Source: Enchytraeus crypticus
Taxonomy: Eukaryota; Annelida; Clitellata; Enchytraeida; Enchytraeidae
Direction: 5' to 3'
Assembly (NCBI GenBank): GCA_905160935.1
Contig: CAJHZI010000649.1
Location: 3,352,001 to 3,416,000 of the forward strand
Length of the DNA: 64,000 nt
Below, piece by piece: positions 26,462 to 33,684 of the stretch. The notes under the pieces are model-generated. The model searched no databases, had not been told where the DNA came from, and saw only the letters and a program-made list of their open reading frames with translations. The number at the start of each line of letters is the position of its first letter. Position 1 is the stretch's first letter. A program made the position numbers and the translations under genes.

Positions 26462-29400
26462 ATATGAATGCTATTGTAGAACGAGTCTGCAACAGATGTA
26501 TGATGAATATCTAACCAATGGTGTAGCTTCAACGAATTCACGCTTGCCTGATGAGATTCTGGCAATGACTCTGACTTCCAAGCGACCCAGTCAAGGTTCA
26601 ATTACCAGCATCGGCAGCCTTTCAACATACGGAAAATCTAGTCCAAGGTAACAAATTGGTTAAGTAAATTTTGAGCAAACACATTATGATGTCGTATTTG
26701 TCAAACATTGCGTTTTAAGACTGATAAATATCATTTTGCTTCATCGTGGACGCTTGTGCCAGGGTGTAAATAGAAGTAATGTTATTTATTGGTGCTTCTT
26801 TACCCATGAACTTTGTTGAAATGATCGATCTTTAGTTTAATTGAGTTAGATCTCGGTGATTCTGTTTCCAGAAAGAATGGTCAGAGAAAATAATGTCGGA
26901 CATTCCTAGGACCGGTAAATGCATAATGGACTAAAACTGAATATGGGGTTAAACATGTGGCTAAGTGATAGATAGCATCATGTATGATCTTGATCATTTA
27001 CTATAATGTATGCTTCTGAATTAATATATTAATGTCGTTAATTTGTTGACTATAGTATGGGCGCATAACTAAAGCCTTATTTAATTTCATTAAGTAAATA
27101 GATAAAACCGCGTTGTGTCCCCGTGTTGTGTCCGGGTAGCTTAAAGAATCGACCAACCGTTGACTGAACGTGTCGTATGAGGCGACAAGAGCACTAAGAT
27201 CCAAACCAACATCAGAAAGGGCATTCGGTTTGTGAGCGCCTAGGCTCCAGAATTTACTATGAAATTTCCATAAAGAATGGAAAAAGAGGGGATTGAATAA
27301 TGATACGGTGTGGGATAGAGAGGAGTGGAGAAAGTCTAATCGTATCCCAACCCTAGTTAAGCTGGGATTAAAGGAAAAATGCTGATGACTATGAGGTAAT
27401 TAAATAAAACAGGTTGATCGTAATATGAGCGGTAAAATATATCCTATATGTTATATCCACAACAAAAATTATATTTTCAAGCTGTTATTTCGAAAACTGC
27501 AATAGTACAGTATTTAGGAAAATAAATCATTCTGGTAAAATGATAGACTAAAGTATATACACTGTAGCTACAATTAATCGCTGACTCTGCTAAATGAAAT
27601 TTTAATAAACTATAGCTATATGCAATATCTCTTATTTACGTAGGCCTGTAGGCCTACTCTAAAAATCGAGAATATACATGTATATTCGTACATGCCAATG
27701 ATGTCTGACACAAATTTTACACATATCGAAGGGCAACTAAAATAACTGTTCAACAAAAAAATGCATTGTAATGGTTTTTGCATAATTCAAATCCCTATAA
27801 TTCTGATTAATCGTATATATGCTGTATATAGAGATTTCTAATATAAGCCTAAATGCATTCGATGAAGCTTCGAGAGTGATTAAACAATGATGTAATCAGC
27901 AATGTAACACAATATAACGTAATGTAGCATGTTGCAATCGGCAAATGAGGTCTGTTTGATCCTGACTTTTTTCTAAAACTTCTCGTTGATTTTAAGTCAT
28001 GCTGCTACAGAACTGACATTAGACTTCCGAGTCGAATGATCGTCTTCTCATTAGCCGATAATTAATGGAATATTTTATTTATATCTACTTGTCTATGATT
28101 GATGGATTGTTTTCTCATTATCTCAAGACTCTGTGATTGATTGATCGTTCTTATCACTACCTCATTAGCGTTTGATTTATTTATTGATTTTATCACCACC
28201 TCATTAGCCTTTGATTGATTTATCGCTCCAGGAACTCTATAGACGCCCGCTACAACACCTCGCTGTTCGATGTGCCTGGTCTAAACTCAGCCATGGGCAA
28301 CAAGTATCTGCTGACAGTGGATGAGGCGCAATACAGCAGATATTGCAAGCGTATGTCTAATGTAAACTGTTACAGCATTTTAAATGCGGTCTAGTTGAGA
28401 GATAATACGAATAGGCCTACTTGGTTGGATTATATGCATCTTTCTCAGTATCTACAAATAGTTAGCTACAGAATTACACGTATAGTCTGCGGTTGGATTA
28501 TTCTCGGTATTTCCGTAATTACCTGTAATGAAGTCTATTGAAAAATAGTAAGCAGTTCTGTCAAAAAAGCTGCAAATTCATCTCCTATGTATTTCTTTAT
28601 GGAAAATTCTTTTAACATAAGATAATACTTTTAAAGACTTTCACAGAATATTCGATAAAGCTTCCAAATTAGTTATCAAAGACCTTTTATCGGAATTGGC
28701 ACAAATCTCCCCGGCAATGAAAGGAGTGGCTAAATTCTTATATGTTTGAAAACAATTTATCCTGTGAAATTTTGTTTCTAAATTCGCTTTGACTGCTTTG
28801 TTTTTTAACCCTGTTAAATTACAACAAAATATAAAGTTCTCTCAAAATAAATTATAATTGTACTTCAAGTCTTTAAAGAATACCGCATTGCTATTATATT
28901 TGACACAGTTCAGAAATTTATAGCGTTCAAATATTCAGTACAAATTTCAATCTACTTGTTATTTGGTATTTGCATGTATGTGCAACACTTGAAAACTTTA
29001 TGTATTATTATGTTGCTAATTAGTGAAAGCATCAGTAGATTAACTTTTGCAAGCGTTCATATAGGTCTATCAAAGATCTCTAATAGACATTGGTGGCTCT
29101 GCAAAAACTTAGTAGTAGCCTATTCAATTATGTACAGCAGAGAATGCCGAGCTTGTTCCAAACGCGAAAGGAAGGAAATAATTTAAATTCTATATCCTTT
29201 CTAAATGTACATGACATAATTATTGTTATTTCTTTTTTCTTTCAGGCTCATTTAACAGATACGCTTCGCGGCACGGTAAGTTTGTGCATAAATCAAGTCC
29301 TCATTTTGAACAGCTAGTATTACAAATTGTAATACCAGCACGTCTTAAATGTTGCTAATTTCTTGTTATTAATATGGTGAAATGACACGACTAAACGTCT

Positions 29401-32296
29401 TTGAGATTAAATGGATTTGCGGTTCAAACAAGGACAATCACACCAATATGACGATGGTAACTTTCCGAGCCAATAAGACAATGGTAACTCAGGACCATGC
29501 AATTGAAAAAATGTTTGACATTATCAAAGCCATCCAGCAAAAATATTATTTAGCGTATCAATTAATAATTTTCAGAATAAATAATACTCTAGTAATTGAG
29601 TCGTAAGTTTGTGCTTTCAATTCTGTGCTCGGTGTTGTCATGTAAGATAGTAACACTCTAATTGTTGTGTTATTTTGAGCGACATTGCTATTCGTAATCT
29701 TGGTTAACGTACCATTGAAATATCTTTCATTCATTAGCTCGATATTTAGCTCATTAGAGTTTATTCCCCAAAAAGACACTAAATTTCTACTTTATCCTGC
29801 CGAAGGAGAACTTTACGCTGGTTCATCCCTAGAAGCGCCCTGGCCACTACGGAACAATGTGCATATCGTCAAAACTAAAGTACAGGAATTAAGAATAACT
29901 TTTAATTAAAAGTAATTGCGACTCCTTGTCTTTCCGGAATTAAAGCAACAAGTACATAAAGTTTGATTGCTGTGTAATATTCATTATATGAACTTGTAAT
30001 GATAATGGAAGTTGGTTGTATAGCGCAATTTGGACCATAAATATTGATAACTGCTAGAGACATTCAGCGATTCCTATTTTAATACTGAAAGAAACTACTT
30101 GATTGATATATTAACCATTCTTTCCTAATATTTAGCGCCCAGCATTCCTGAATTGCTAACGAAAGGTGCCTCGAAGGAATCCTTGGGTCCGGACGCTTAC
30201 AAGAAACATTCCAGTTTTCAAGGCATTGGCACGGTAAGTTGTTATATATATATATATAATGATCATAAGAAACAACGTTTGTAGTAGAATTATTTTATAG
30301 CCCGTTTAAAGGAAAAAGCAACTTCCAAAAATTAGCGCATTTTCCATTCAGTGTTTCGGAGTATTAGCTGAGTGAAAATGTGAAAGCTCTTAAATTAATG
30401 CACATAGTCAAAATACTCCACTCTAATTCAATGGAAAGAAAATGAAAACTAAACTACCTCATTAGAAAAGGTAAAGCAGAGACTGAAAGGGAAAGAAAAA
30501 TCATGTCAGAAGTCATCACATAAAACATAAAATTATTTTATTACTTCGTATGGGCACAGGCCTTGAGATAGGACTATGGTCGGTAGATTACCCTTTTAGA
30601 GAGAATGAAAACAGACTGTAAGAATAATATGTATACAGATCTGCCTTTCGACAGAGTACAAGAGCGAGATCAATAAAGCCGCTGCTGACAGAGATTTTAT
30701 AAGATGCTGAAGATAACAGATCTTGATGTTTGTTAAGAGCCAATATATCAGTGAAAAAATTTCACATTTAAATTTTACTTTAAGCATGATTCATGATTAG
30801 TGACAGTTGCACTAAGAGACAGTTGCACTAAGAGACAGTTGCACTAAGAGACAGTTGGTAGATGTGATTGTTGTGTGGCATGTGAGCAGCAAGAACAGGC
30901 GGAATTGGATAAGATAATAAGAGAACGACGAGCCAGTCTACTACCTCAGAATCCGGCCACACCCCACATCATGGTGTCAGACTACGAGGATCAGATCTTC
31001 TATGGGTCCAAGTCTCGTAGGGCATCAACTGCTGGAATGTGGCCTCTACCGGTATCATATCATATCATATCGTATCATATCATATCATAGCGTATCGTAT
31101 CGTGTATGTCATGTCGTATCGTATCGTATCGTATCACATAATGTCATATCATAGCGTAATGTACCATATCATAGCGTATCGTATCGTATCATATCATATT
31201 GTATAATATCGTATCGTAGCGTATGATATCGTATGATATCGTATCGTACCATATCGTATCATATCATATCGTATCATATCATATCGTATCATATCATATC
31301 ATATCATATCATATCATATCATATCATATCATATCATATCATATCATATCATAGCGTATCATATGGTGTCGTATCGTATCGTATCGTGTCGTATCGTATC
31401 ATATCGTATCATATCATCGTATCGTATCGTAGCGTATGTTATCATATCATATCATAAAATATCTTGTCATATCATGTCCTATCATAGCATGTTATATCAT
31501 TTCATATCATCATATCATATCATACCATATCAAAGATATACTATAAATCTGCCGGTATATGATACTACGATTTTTCCATCAAAGCTTGTTTGATAGGGAT
31601 TAGAAAAGGTAACATTCTTTTCGAACTAATTACTCTGCTATTAACCCGATAAAATTCCTTTAATTCAAACATACTATGTTAAATATATTATATTTTTACT
31701 TTAATACTATGTTCATTTTATTGATAATATATACTGTGTTTAACATTATGCGTTCATCTCAAAGATTCAAAGAGTTCTGATTTGATAATTTGAGATCTTT
31801 TAATAGGCATAGTCTATAATTGATAGGAATAAAACGATAAAAGTAGAATAACATTACAGAATCGTATATCATAGGTTCGTTCTGTTGATCTATTCTTTGA
31901 AGTAGTTATTGTCACTAAATAGTGCAATTTTAAGAACCCAAAATTGCACTGTAAAATAATTTGCCGCTAAGAACATAAATTAATGCTGACGTAGTTTCAA
32001 ACATGGTTATGTAAGGTCGAACTGATGATGACCTATAAGCAACAAGAACCTTTTCGATGCCACGGCATCCTGTCGTTTAAGATTTTCGTGAACACCTTAT
32101 GAGCAATTAGGCATCTCGTAAGAGCCATTACTTTCCACACCTGACTGTCATAGCTAATCCCTTTCTTAAAATTACTTTCTATTCGTTATCAATGACGTAG
32201 GTGACAGGTTTGAGGAGGAATTCTCGAGGAGCGGTGACATCAGTTAGACCGAGTGCTGGCAGGAGATCCAGCATTCAGGGCATCTGCGAAACTGCG
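2840..32296 (+). CDS. SCYL2: SCYL2-like pseudokinase, 5'-partial, 16 exons seen
   Basis: SCY1-like pseudokinases bind clathrin and adaptor proteins and act in trans-Golgi and endosome traffic; that role is known for the family and inferred here. Sixteen exons (listed separately) join in phase to 703 codons without a stop. Residues 1-139 are the C-terminal kinase lobe. The catalytic-loop region reads LHTNLNPQSVLV where active kinases have HRD, the DFG position reads GLGF, and MAPEI stands at the APE position, so it looks inactive, as expected. Residues about 170-480 follow the SCYL2 helical repeat region (IPFFDD, KYGLTCNLLATKVMPTLVP). The last 220 residues are Ser/Arg-rich and not like vertebrate SCYL2. 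The N-lobe exons lie upstream of the window. The terminal exon is uncertain (candidates at 32793 and 33106). SCYL2 fits better than SCYL1 or SCYL3 because of the residues around DMFSLG..YNKGKPL. Confidence 0.87.
4426..4896 (-). CDS. Unrecognised 156-codon open frame in SCYL2 intron
   Basis: Longest intron-located open frame outside repeats. It is Lys/Arg- and Cys-rich toward the end (KICKRVCCVMCVSRPKKCRR) with a central helical-looking part (LEEKVLAALKVLESFLKLVS). I recognise no family, domain or start context. It could be a chance frame, a retrocopied gene fragment or a repeat-encoded piece. Lies opposite to SCYL2 in an intron. Confidence 0.2.
   Translation of the reverse strand: MAKNTIHYNIMITIIIRYIWRQDVSRFGDRVRQKNQVKQRRALSVHGWATTLEEKVLAALKVLESFLKLVSSAIVLQLATIANNHEVEKDENNKRYTSDNEARKICKRVCCVMCVSRPKKCRRVPMQNCYENLIEWLARNTYSSMLYFRRVKYYRY
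5159..5183. repeat. Exact inverted repeat, 12-bp arms
   Basis: Arms atagaaagtaca and reverse complement with a single T between. Intron of SCYL2. Confidence 0.9.
5809..5955 (+). CDS. SCYL2: SCYL2 exon, catalytic-loop and DFG-equivalent region
   Basis: Forty-nine codons, phase 0-0, acceptor aattacag, donor gtacgt. It encodes VTAALHSLHTTDKALHTNL and then WKVAGLGFAIQSS. The HRD Asp and the DFG motif are both replaced, which is the pseudokinase signature of the SCY1 family. An alternative donor (gtgagg) 13 bases earlier would break phase with the next exon. Confidence 0.85.
7115..7183. repeat. 14-bp tandem repeat, unit gatacatttatagc
   Basis: Nearly five exact copies in a row. Intron of SCYL2. 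Confidence 0.9.
7346..7631 (+). repeat. SINE family R1 copy, near full length
   Basis: Contains ttgtttgaagaattgaccaa, then gtgactgcacgtgtcgtaga, then the LINE-like end (gttaaactggaattcaaggg) and a (GAT)n tail. Ends 57 bases before an SCYL2 exon. A minus-strand open frame at 7317-7514 is only this repeat read backward. Confidence 0.8.
7689..7913 (+). CDS. SCYL2: SCYL2 exon, APE-equivalent and helix F
   Basis: Seventy-five codons between gctcacag and gtaggt, phase 0-0. It contains PDLDFMAPEI followed by SDMFSLGLLICSVYNKGKPL, the most family-specific stretch of the gene. An R1 SINE ends about 57 bases before the acceptor. The frame stays open past the donor as far as 8132 by chance. Confidence 0.92.
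8948..9022 (+). mobile_element. LINE 3' end fragment after a TA tract
   Basis: Reads gaaaagaaaggctgagaata, then acatcctatggacgtgcagt, similar to the end of the 55-kb LINE copy. It directly follows the (TA)n at 8902-8950. Divergent. Confidence 0.4.
9560..9858 (-). repeat. SINE family R4 copy, divergent
   Basis: Minus strand; CT-rich 3' end at the left, then ctgaggtggttctctgttgc, then a damaged head with caacacgggaaaccc at the right. Ends about 40 bases before the SCYL2 exon at 9900. Confidence 0.6.
9900..10016 (+). CDS. SCYL2: SCYL2 exon, end of pseudokinase domain
   Basis: Thirty-nine codons, phase 0-0, acceptor tttttttcag, donor gtctgc. It reads IGTLFSEISYNLPVQLVES, then ML.VEAQYRPSAEAFMK, equivalent to the final kinase helix with its conserved Arg-Pro. 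An R4 SINE ends about 40 bases upstream. Confidence 0.85.
10472..10692. repeat. 13-bp tandem array, 17 near-identical units
   Basis: Unit attgttcactaat, exactly 17 x 13 bp, with a single clear variant unit (ctactattg). Very uniform compared with the array at 776-1280. Confidence 0.92.
11318..11372 (-). repeat. R4 head fragment
   Basis: Reverse of the R4 head only: gaacacgggttgccgtattc, then tgcagtggtcccaaccacac. Solo 5' fragment in the long SCYL2 intron. Confidence 0.6.
11940..12680. repeat. Degenerate ~17-bp minisatellite (ctaatatactaagcatg)
   Basis: Two blocks, about 11940-12182 and 12554-12680, split by the R4 element at 12183-12553. Unit spacing varies between 12 and 20 bp. Confidence 0.75.
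12183..12553 (-). repeat. SINE family R4, best full-length copy
   Basis: About 370 bp on the minus strand. The 3' end (ctctctctctcttcagtgca in reverse) is at the left and the head (ccaacc acacccgagcacaac in reverse) at the right. It sits inside a minisatellite whose unit continues on both sides, with ttaatatact at both borders. Reference copy for the family in this window. Confidence 0.8.
13499..13773 (-). repeat. SINE family R1 copy
   Basis: Near-complete minus-strand copy, from a short (ATC) tail to ccggacaaagcacgggg. In the long SCYL2 intron. Confidence 0.75.
15043..15226 (+). repeat. SINE family R1 copy, 3'-truncated at a hairpin
   Basis: Head cccgtgttgtgttcgggttg through to taaatagggaat, then stops abruptly. 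The following bases are an exact inverted copy of its last 12 bases (see the palindrome finding). The LINE-like tail is missing. Confidence 0.75.
15214..15242. repeat. Exact inverted repeat at the end of an R1 copy
   Basis: Arms taaatagggaat and reverse complement, loop agtca. The left arm is R1 sequence; the right arm is not expected from R1. Confidence 0.9.
16044..16162 (-). repeat. tRNA-like SINE family R2 copy
   Basis: Minus strand. In sense it starts gctggagccagcggcga, has a B box (ggggttcaaatcc) and ends gaaactgacgttaac. Length about 115 bp, close to a tRNA plus a short tail. The A-box-like and B-box spacing suits a polymerase III promoter. Confidence 0.75.
16751..16988 (+). repeat. 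SINE family R1 copy with internal deletion
   Basis: Head and middle as in other copies, but the segment around tgatgatatggtgtgggaca is missing. It ends with a (GAT)n tail that produces a run of ATG codons at 16959. Confidence 0.72.
17351..17582 (+). repeat. tRNA-like SINE family R3 copy
   Basis: Contains cgttcgaatcccagccgcgc (B box), then cattcactggactggttata, and ends gttgatcgtttcactataat. About 230 bp. It ends 90 bases before the SCYL2 exon at 17673. Confidence 0.7.
17673..17798 (+). CDS. SCYL2: SCYL2 exon, start of helical region
   Basis: Forty-two codons, phase 0-0, acceptor cttcattgcag, donor gtaatg. It begins IPFFDDAVAQCMQGLDSLE, the hallmark join between the kinase and HEAT-like parts of SCYL2. 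It follows the longest intron seen (7.7 kb). A CT-rich simple repeat starts soon after the donor. Confidence 0.9.
18402..18518 (-). repeat. tRNA-like SINE family R2 copy
   Basis: Minus strand, full length; the B box is damaged (aaaaatcc in place of caaatcc). Intron of SCYL2. Confidence 0.72.
19140..19319 (+). CDS. SCYL2: SCYL2 exon, helical repeats
   Basis: Sixty codons, phase 0-0, acceptor ttcgagcag, donor gtttaa. It reads KLLYGSVFPQLMDQVSEQDE and then LVLPSLLALI, with the paired amphipathic helix pattern of this region. The donor is weak at +3 to +5, but the next exon joins in frame. Confidence 0.85.
19620..19755 (-). repeat. R4 3' fragment
   Basis: Minus-strand CT-rich end with cagccaaatggcaggtccaa, then tctgctttgaactctccgct. 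Truncated. SCYL2 intron. Confidence 0.55.
20292..20528 (+). CDS. SCYL2: SCYL2 exon, helical repeats
   Basis: Seventy-nine codons, phase 0-0, acceptor tttttgtttag, donor gtaagc. It contains LLENLEVILDKSTEDDIKSD followed by ILPTIFSALES, aligned with the vertebrate segment around DEIKNSVLP. This is the longest internal exon seen for this gene. Confidence 0.9.
21124..21206 (+). mobile_element. LINE 3' end fragment
   Basis: Starts within agaagagtggaggcgttata and continues cacctgccagttggcagtgc to a GA run, the last 80 bases of the same LINE family. An R4 SINE begins almost directly after it, in an intron of SCYL2. Confidence 0.6.
21208..21470 (+). repeat. SINE family R4 copy
   Basis: Runs from ttgaagaatagaccaaccgt through aaaccacctcagaagcctta to tgccacttgactgaacgctc and a GA run. 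Ends 37 bases before the SCYL2 exon at 21507; shadow open frames of 63 and 78 codons arise here. Confidence 0.7.
21507..21639 (+). CDS. SCYL2: SCYL2 exon, helical repeats
   Basis: 133 bases, starting in phase 0 and ending after one base of a codon; acceptor cctcgtgtag, donor gtaagt. It reads TRINALACIDRLLDCLDK, then IDELIPFLADI, matching the VNSLVCLGKILEYLDK..DILPFL region of vertebrate SCYL2. An R4 SINE ends just upstream. Confidence 0.9.
22586..22704 (+). CDS. SCYL2: SCYL2 exon, helical repeats
   Basis: 119 bases that complete the split codon of the previous exon and end in phase 0; acceptor gtctaacag, donor gtaacc. It reads IYRHMLSDKKYGLTCNLLAT, then KVMPTLVPHSVSPGL, very close to the vertebrate KKLGI..LAGKVLPHLIPLS segment. 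Confidence 0.9.
22705..24717 (+). other. SCYL2 intron
   Basis: Plain AT-rich DNA, a (TA)n at 23776-23830 and an R1 copy. The 81-codon minus frame at 23231 has no recognisable feature. Confidence 0.6.
24310..24562 (+). repeat. SINE family R1 copy
   Basis: Runs from ccccgtgttttgtcaaggtt to ctgggatttaagggaagaag. The last 90 bases match the LINE end at 38569-38660. Intron of SCYL2. Confidence 0.78.
24718..24824 (+). CDS. SCYL2: SCYL2 exon, end of helical region
   Basis: 107 bases, starting in phase 0 and ending after two bases of a codon; acceptor tttattgtag, donor gtctgg. It reads FNCLMDVLQGMLRQIDHQHR, then KMIKELPDNAALEQ, aligned with the vertebrate FNSFISVIKEMLNRLE..H helix. Confidence 0.85.
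25374..26130. mobile_element. Foldback / MITE-like DNA element, 757 bp
   Basis: Starts cagactgggg and ends ccccagtctg, flanked on both sides by TA tracts. The left arm (25374-25575) is repeated in inverse at the right end (about 25930-26130) with few differences, giving inverted termini of about 200 bp. The inner right part holds a second diverged copy of the right-arm module (about 25745-25945). No transposase frame is present. TA target and termini suggest a non-autonomous Tc1/mariner-type element; the superfamily is an inference. Intron of SCYL2. Confidence 0.8.
26480..26647 (+). CDS. SCYL2: SCYL2 exon, start of variable tail
   Basis: 168 bases, phases fit both neighbours; donor gtaaca. 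It encodes SLQQMYDEYLTNGVASTN and a Ser/Thr-rich stretch (SITSIGSLSTYGKSSP). The acceptor (ctattgtag) lies only about 25 bases after a long TA tract and has almost no pyrimidine run. The protein is not recognisably like vertebrate SCYL2 from here on. Confidence 0.78.
26832..26998 (+). repeat. R3 copy, divergent
   Basis: Decayed version of the R3 middle and 3' end (tcggacattcctaggaccgg, then gtgatagatagcatcatgta). Intron of SCYL2. Confidence 0.45.
27116..27385 (+). repeat. SINE family R1 copy
   Basis: Head ccccgtgttgtgtccgggta, LINE-like end ggtgtgggatagagaggagt, and a decayed trinucleotide tail. The open frame at 27001-27204 on the minus strand comes from this repeat. Confidence 0.78.
28232..28350 (+). 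CDS. SCYL2: SCYL2 exon, variable tail
   Basis: 119 bases, acceptor tatcgctccag, donor gtatgt. It reads NSIDARYNTSLFDVPGLNSA, then NKYLLTVDEAQYSRYCK. Phase agrees on both sides. The GC level rises above the flanking introns, which supports coding. Confidence 0.78.
29246..29275 (+). CDS. SCYL2: SCYL2 30-base microexon
   Basis: A 30-base exon between a strong acceptor (ttttttctttcag) and a consensus gtaagt donor. Length divisible by three and phase 1-1, so it can be skipped without changing frame. It adds about ten residues (SFNRYASRH and one split codon). Supported by splice sites and phase only. Confidence 0.6.
30136..30233 (+). CDS. SCYL2: SCYL2 exon, variable tail
   Basis: 98 bases, acceptor ctaatatttag, donor gtaagt, ending in phase 0. 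It reads PSIPELLTKGASKESLGPDA, then YKKHSSFQGIGT. A short TA tract follows the donor within 10 bases. Confidence 0.72.
30805..30858. repeat. 16-bp tandem repeat, unit agttgcactaagagac
   Basis: Three exact copies plus a partial fourth, ending about 30 bases before the acceptor of the SCYL2 exon at 30890. The motif gcactaagaga also occurs in the LINE/R4 3' end, so the unit may derive from it. Confidence 0.85.
30890..31051 (+). CDS. SCYL2: SCYL2 exon, basic tail
   Basis: Fifty-four codons, phase 0-0, reading QEQAELDKIIRERRASLLPQ and ending SRRASTAGMWPLP. Two acceptors three bases apart (30887 or 30890) would add or drop one Gln. The donor gtatca is the first unit of a 480-bp pentanucleotide tract. 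Three 16-bp repeats lie just before the acceptor. Confidence 0.65.
31051..31535. repeat. Pentanucleotide tract (TATCA/TATCG)n
   Basis: About 480 bp of TATCA with TATCG and a few TATAG or TGTCG units. It begins exactly at the exon donor. Frames of up to 76 codons inside it (ISYHIISYH) are meaningless. Confidence 0.93.
32201..32296 (+). CDS. SCYL2: SCYL2 exon, basic tail (last one clearly seen)
   Basis: Thirty-two codons, phase 0-0, acceptor caatgacgtag, donor gtaact. It encodes VTGLRRNSRGAVTSVRPSAG, then RRSSIQGICETA, with RRxS-type basic phosphosite-like motifs. A degenerate tandem repeat (aactatctaataagag) follows the donor. Confidence 0.62.
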
Positions 32297-32455
32297 GTAA
32301 CTAAAACTATCTAATAAGAGAACTTACTAAAATTATCCAATAAGAGAACTATTTAAACTATCTAATAAGAGAACTTACTAAAACTATCCAATAGGAGAAC
32401 TATTTAAACTATCTATTGAGAGAATTATCTAAACCATTCAATAAGGGAACAAACT
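32297..32455. repeat. Degenerate tandem repeat after SCYL2 exon
   Basis: Repeated ctatctaataagagaactta-type units of about 22 bp, alternating in two forms, starting directly at the donor of the exon ending at 32296. Confidence 0.7.
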
Positions 32456-33105
32456 AACATAATCCTTAAAAGTCGATTTCCTTTGCCGCAACGCGATTAA
32501 TGTAAACGAGTGGAAGGAATCAACTCGTCGATCTGAAAGCTTATCCGATATTGCTGCTAATGTAAGCAATCTAGCTCTACTTATAGCCCTCTGTACACCT
32601 TGCTGCAATAATGTGAGTTTTTACTAATAGTCGAATTATATTTCATTTGGATTGATTTTTAATTTATATCAAAATTTATTAGATCACATTTCTGGCTAAA
32701 ATATGCAATTTTCAATTAAACCAACCTTGAACTATGGTGTATAGTTTAAGGCATGCCTAAACTCGATTAGTTAATTTAATTGACTTTTTCAGCTGAGCTA
32801 ATTCATACTGTAATAATTAATAATATCTGAAGACAACAAGTCCCGGTTGCGAATATGTGACACATCGATTAAAGGCGTATCCTTTGTTGCTGTCAATTTG
32901 TGATAATCAATAGACTATACTAATCATAAATTAATCAAAGACTCCGAAAAAGTATAACGTAATCCTAAAGTCAGCACTAATGTTGGACACTTCCTTACCG
33001 AAGAAATGTTCGCTTTAAAGGCAAAGCTCAAGAGAATGAAAGCTGACTATTGTTTTAAGATAATTAAATGTTAGACCTACGTTGACAGGCTGTATATTGT
33101 TGTAG

Positions 33106-33129
33106 GTTCAATTCTTCGCCGGAAAGTGA
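33106..33129 (+). CDS. Candidate terminal exon of SCYL2
   Basis: A T-rich acceptor (tgtatattgttgtag) is followed in phase 0 by VQFFAGK and a stop. A rival candidate is at 32793-32801 (acceptor tgactttttcag, coding Leu-Ser-stop). An AATAAA at 33679-33684 could serve either. Chosen on splice site and phase only; the true end may be elsewhere. Confidence 0.25.
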   Translation, partial: VQFFAGK

Positions 33130-33494
33130 ATTAGCTGCCTCAACAGTAGACTTTAATTCATGGATTTCTCTAATAATGGATCTTAACTAATCTGGAATCA
33201 GTTTTTTTTCTTCAAATTCAGCTGAAAATGCAAATATGTTGCACAAGAAACAATGCTTGTCATTAATGGATATAACCTATAGTGTTTCTCTAAATCATAA
33301 TATCTCTAAATCTCTAAAATATCAATCATAAAATCTCTAAATCATCGTGTGAGAGATAATAAGTAGGCCTACAAATTATGTCAGGAAACCTGAACTTTCG
33401 AAACTTTACTAAATACGACGTTAAATTCTCAAAAAGGACTCTGTATAAGAAAACATGTGCAGCCTACACGTGATGTAAAGCATAAGATGCTTGG

Positions 33495-33655
33495 AATCAG
33501 GAGGAGGTAGAGGCATAAGAATTGAGTCATGAGGAGATGGAGTCATGAGAATTGAGTCATAAGGAGGTGGAGTCATAAGGAGGTGGAGTCATGAGGAGGT
33601 GGAGTCATAAGGAGGCTGAGTCATAAGGAGGTGGAGTAATGAGGGAGTTGGGACT
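33495..33655. repeat. 16-bp minisatellite, unit ggaggtggagtcataa
   Basis: About ten imperfect units with atga/ataa alternation. Lies in the gap between the convergent SCYL2 and secreted-protein genes. No splice or coding role is evident. Confidence 0.85.
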
Positions 33656-33678
33656 GGTCTAACGCCATCAATAGCAAA

Positions 33679-33684
33679 AATAAA
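33679..33684 (+). terminator. Possible poly(A) signal for SCYL2
   Basis: AATAAA on the plus strand, 1.4 kb past the last clear exon and before the convergent gene ends at 34164. This hexamer is common by chance in such AT-rich DNA, so position is the only support. Confidence 0.25.

Larger units (their letters stand above)
26648..28231 (+). other. SCYL2 intron
   Basis: Decayed R3 copy, an R1 copy, then plain AT-rich DNA. From about 28090 a repeated tcattagcgtttgatttatt-type motif (about 45 bp apart) runs up to the next exon. Confidence 0.55.

Noticed and set aside
26287..26601. 104-codon minus-strand frame with YIYIYIY
   Set aside because: Runs through a TA tract and antisense to a well-supported SCYL2 exon.
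31233..31593. Open frames of 74-76 codons rich in ISYHIIS
   Set aside because: Translation of the TATCA/TATCG tract; no coding signal.
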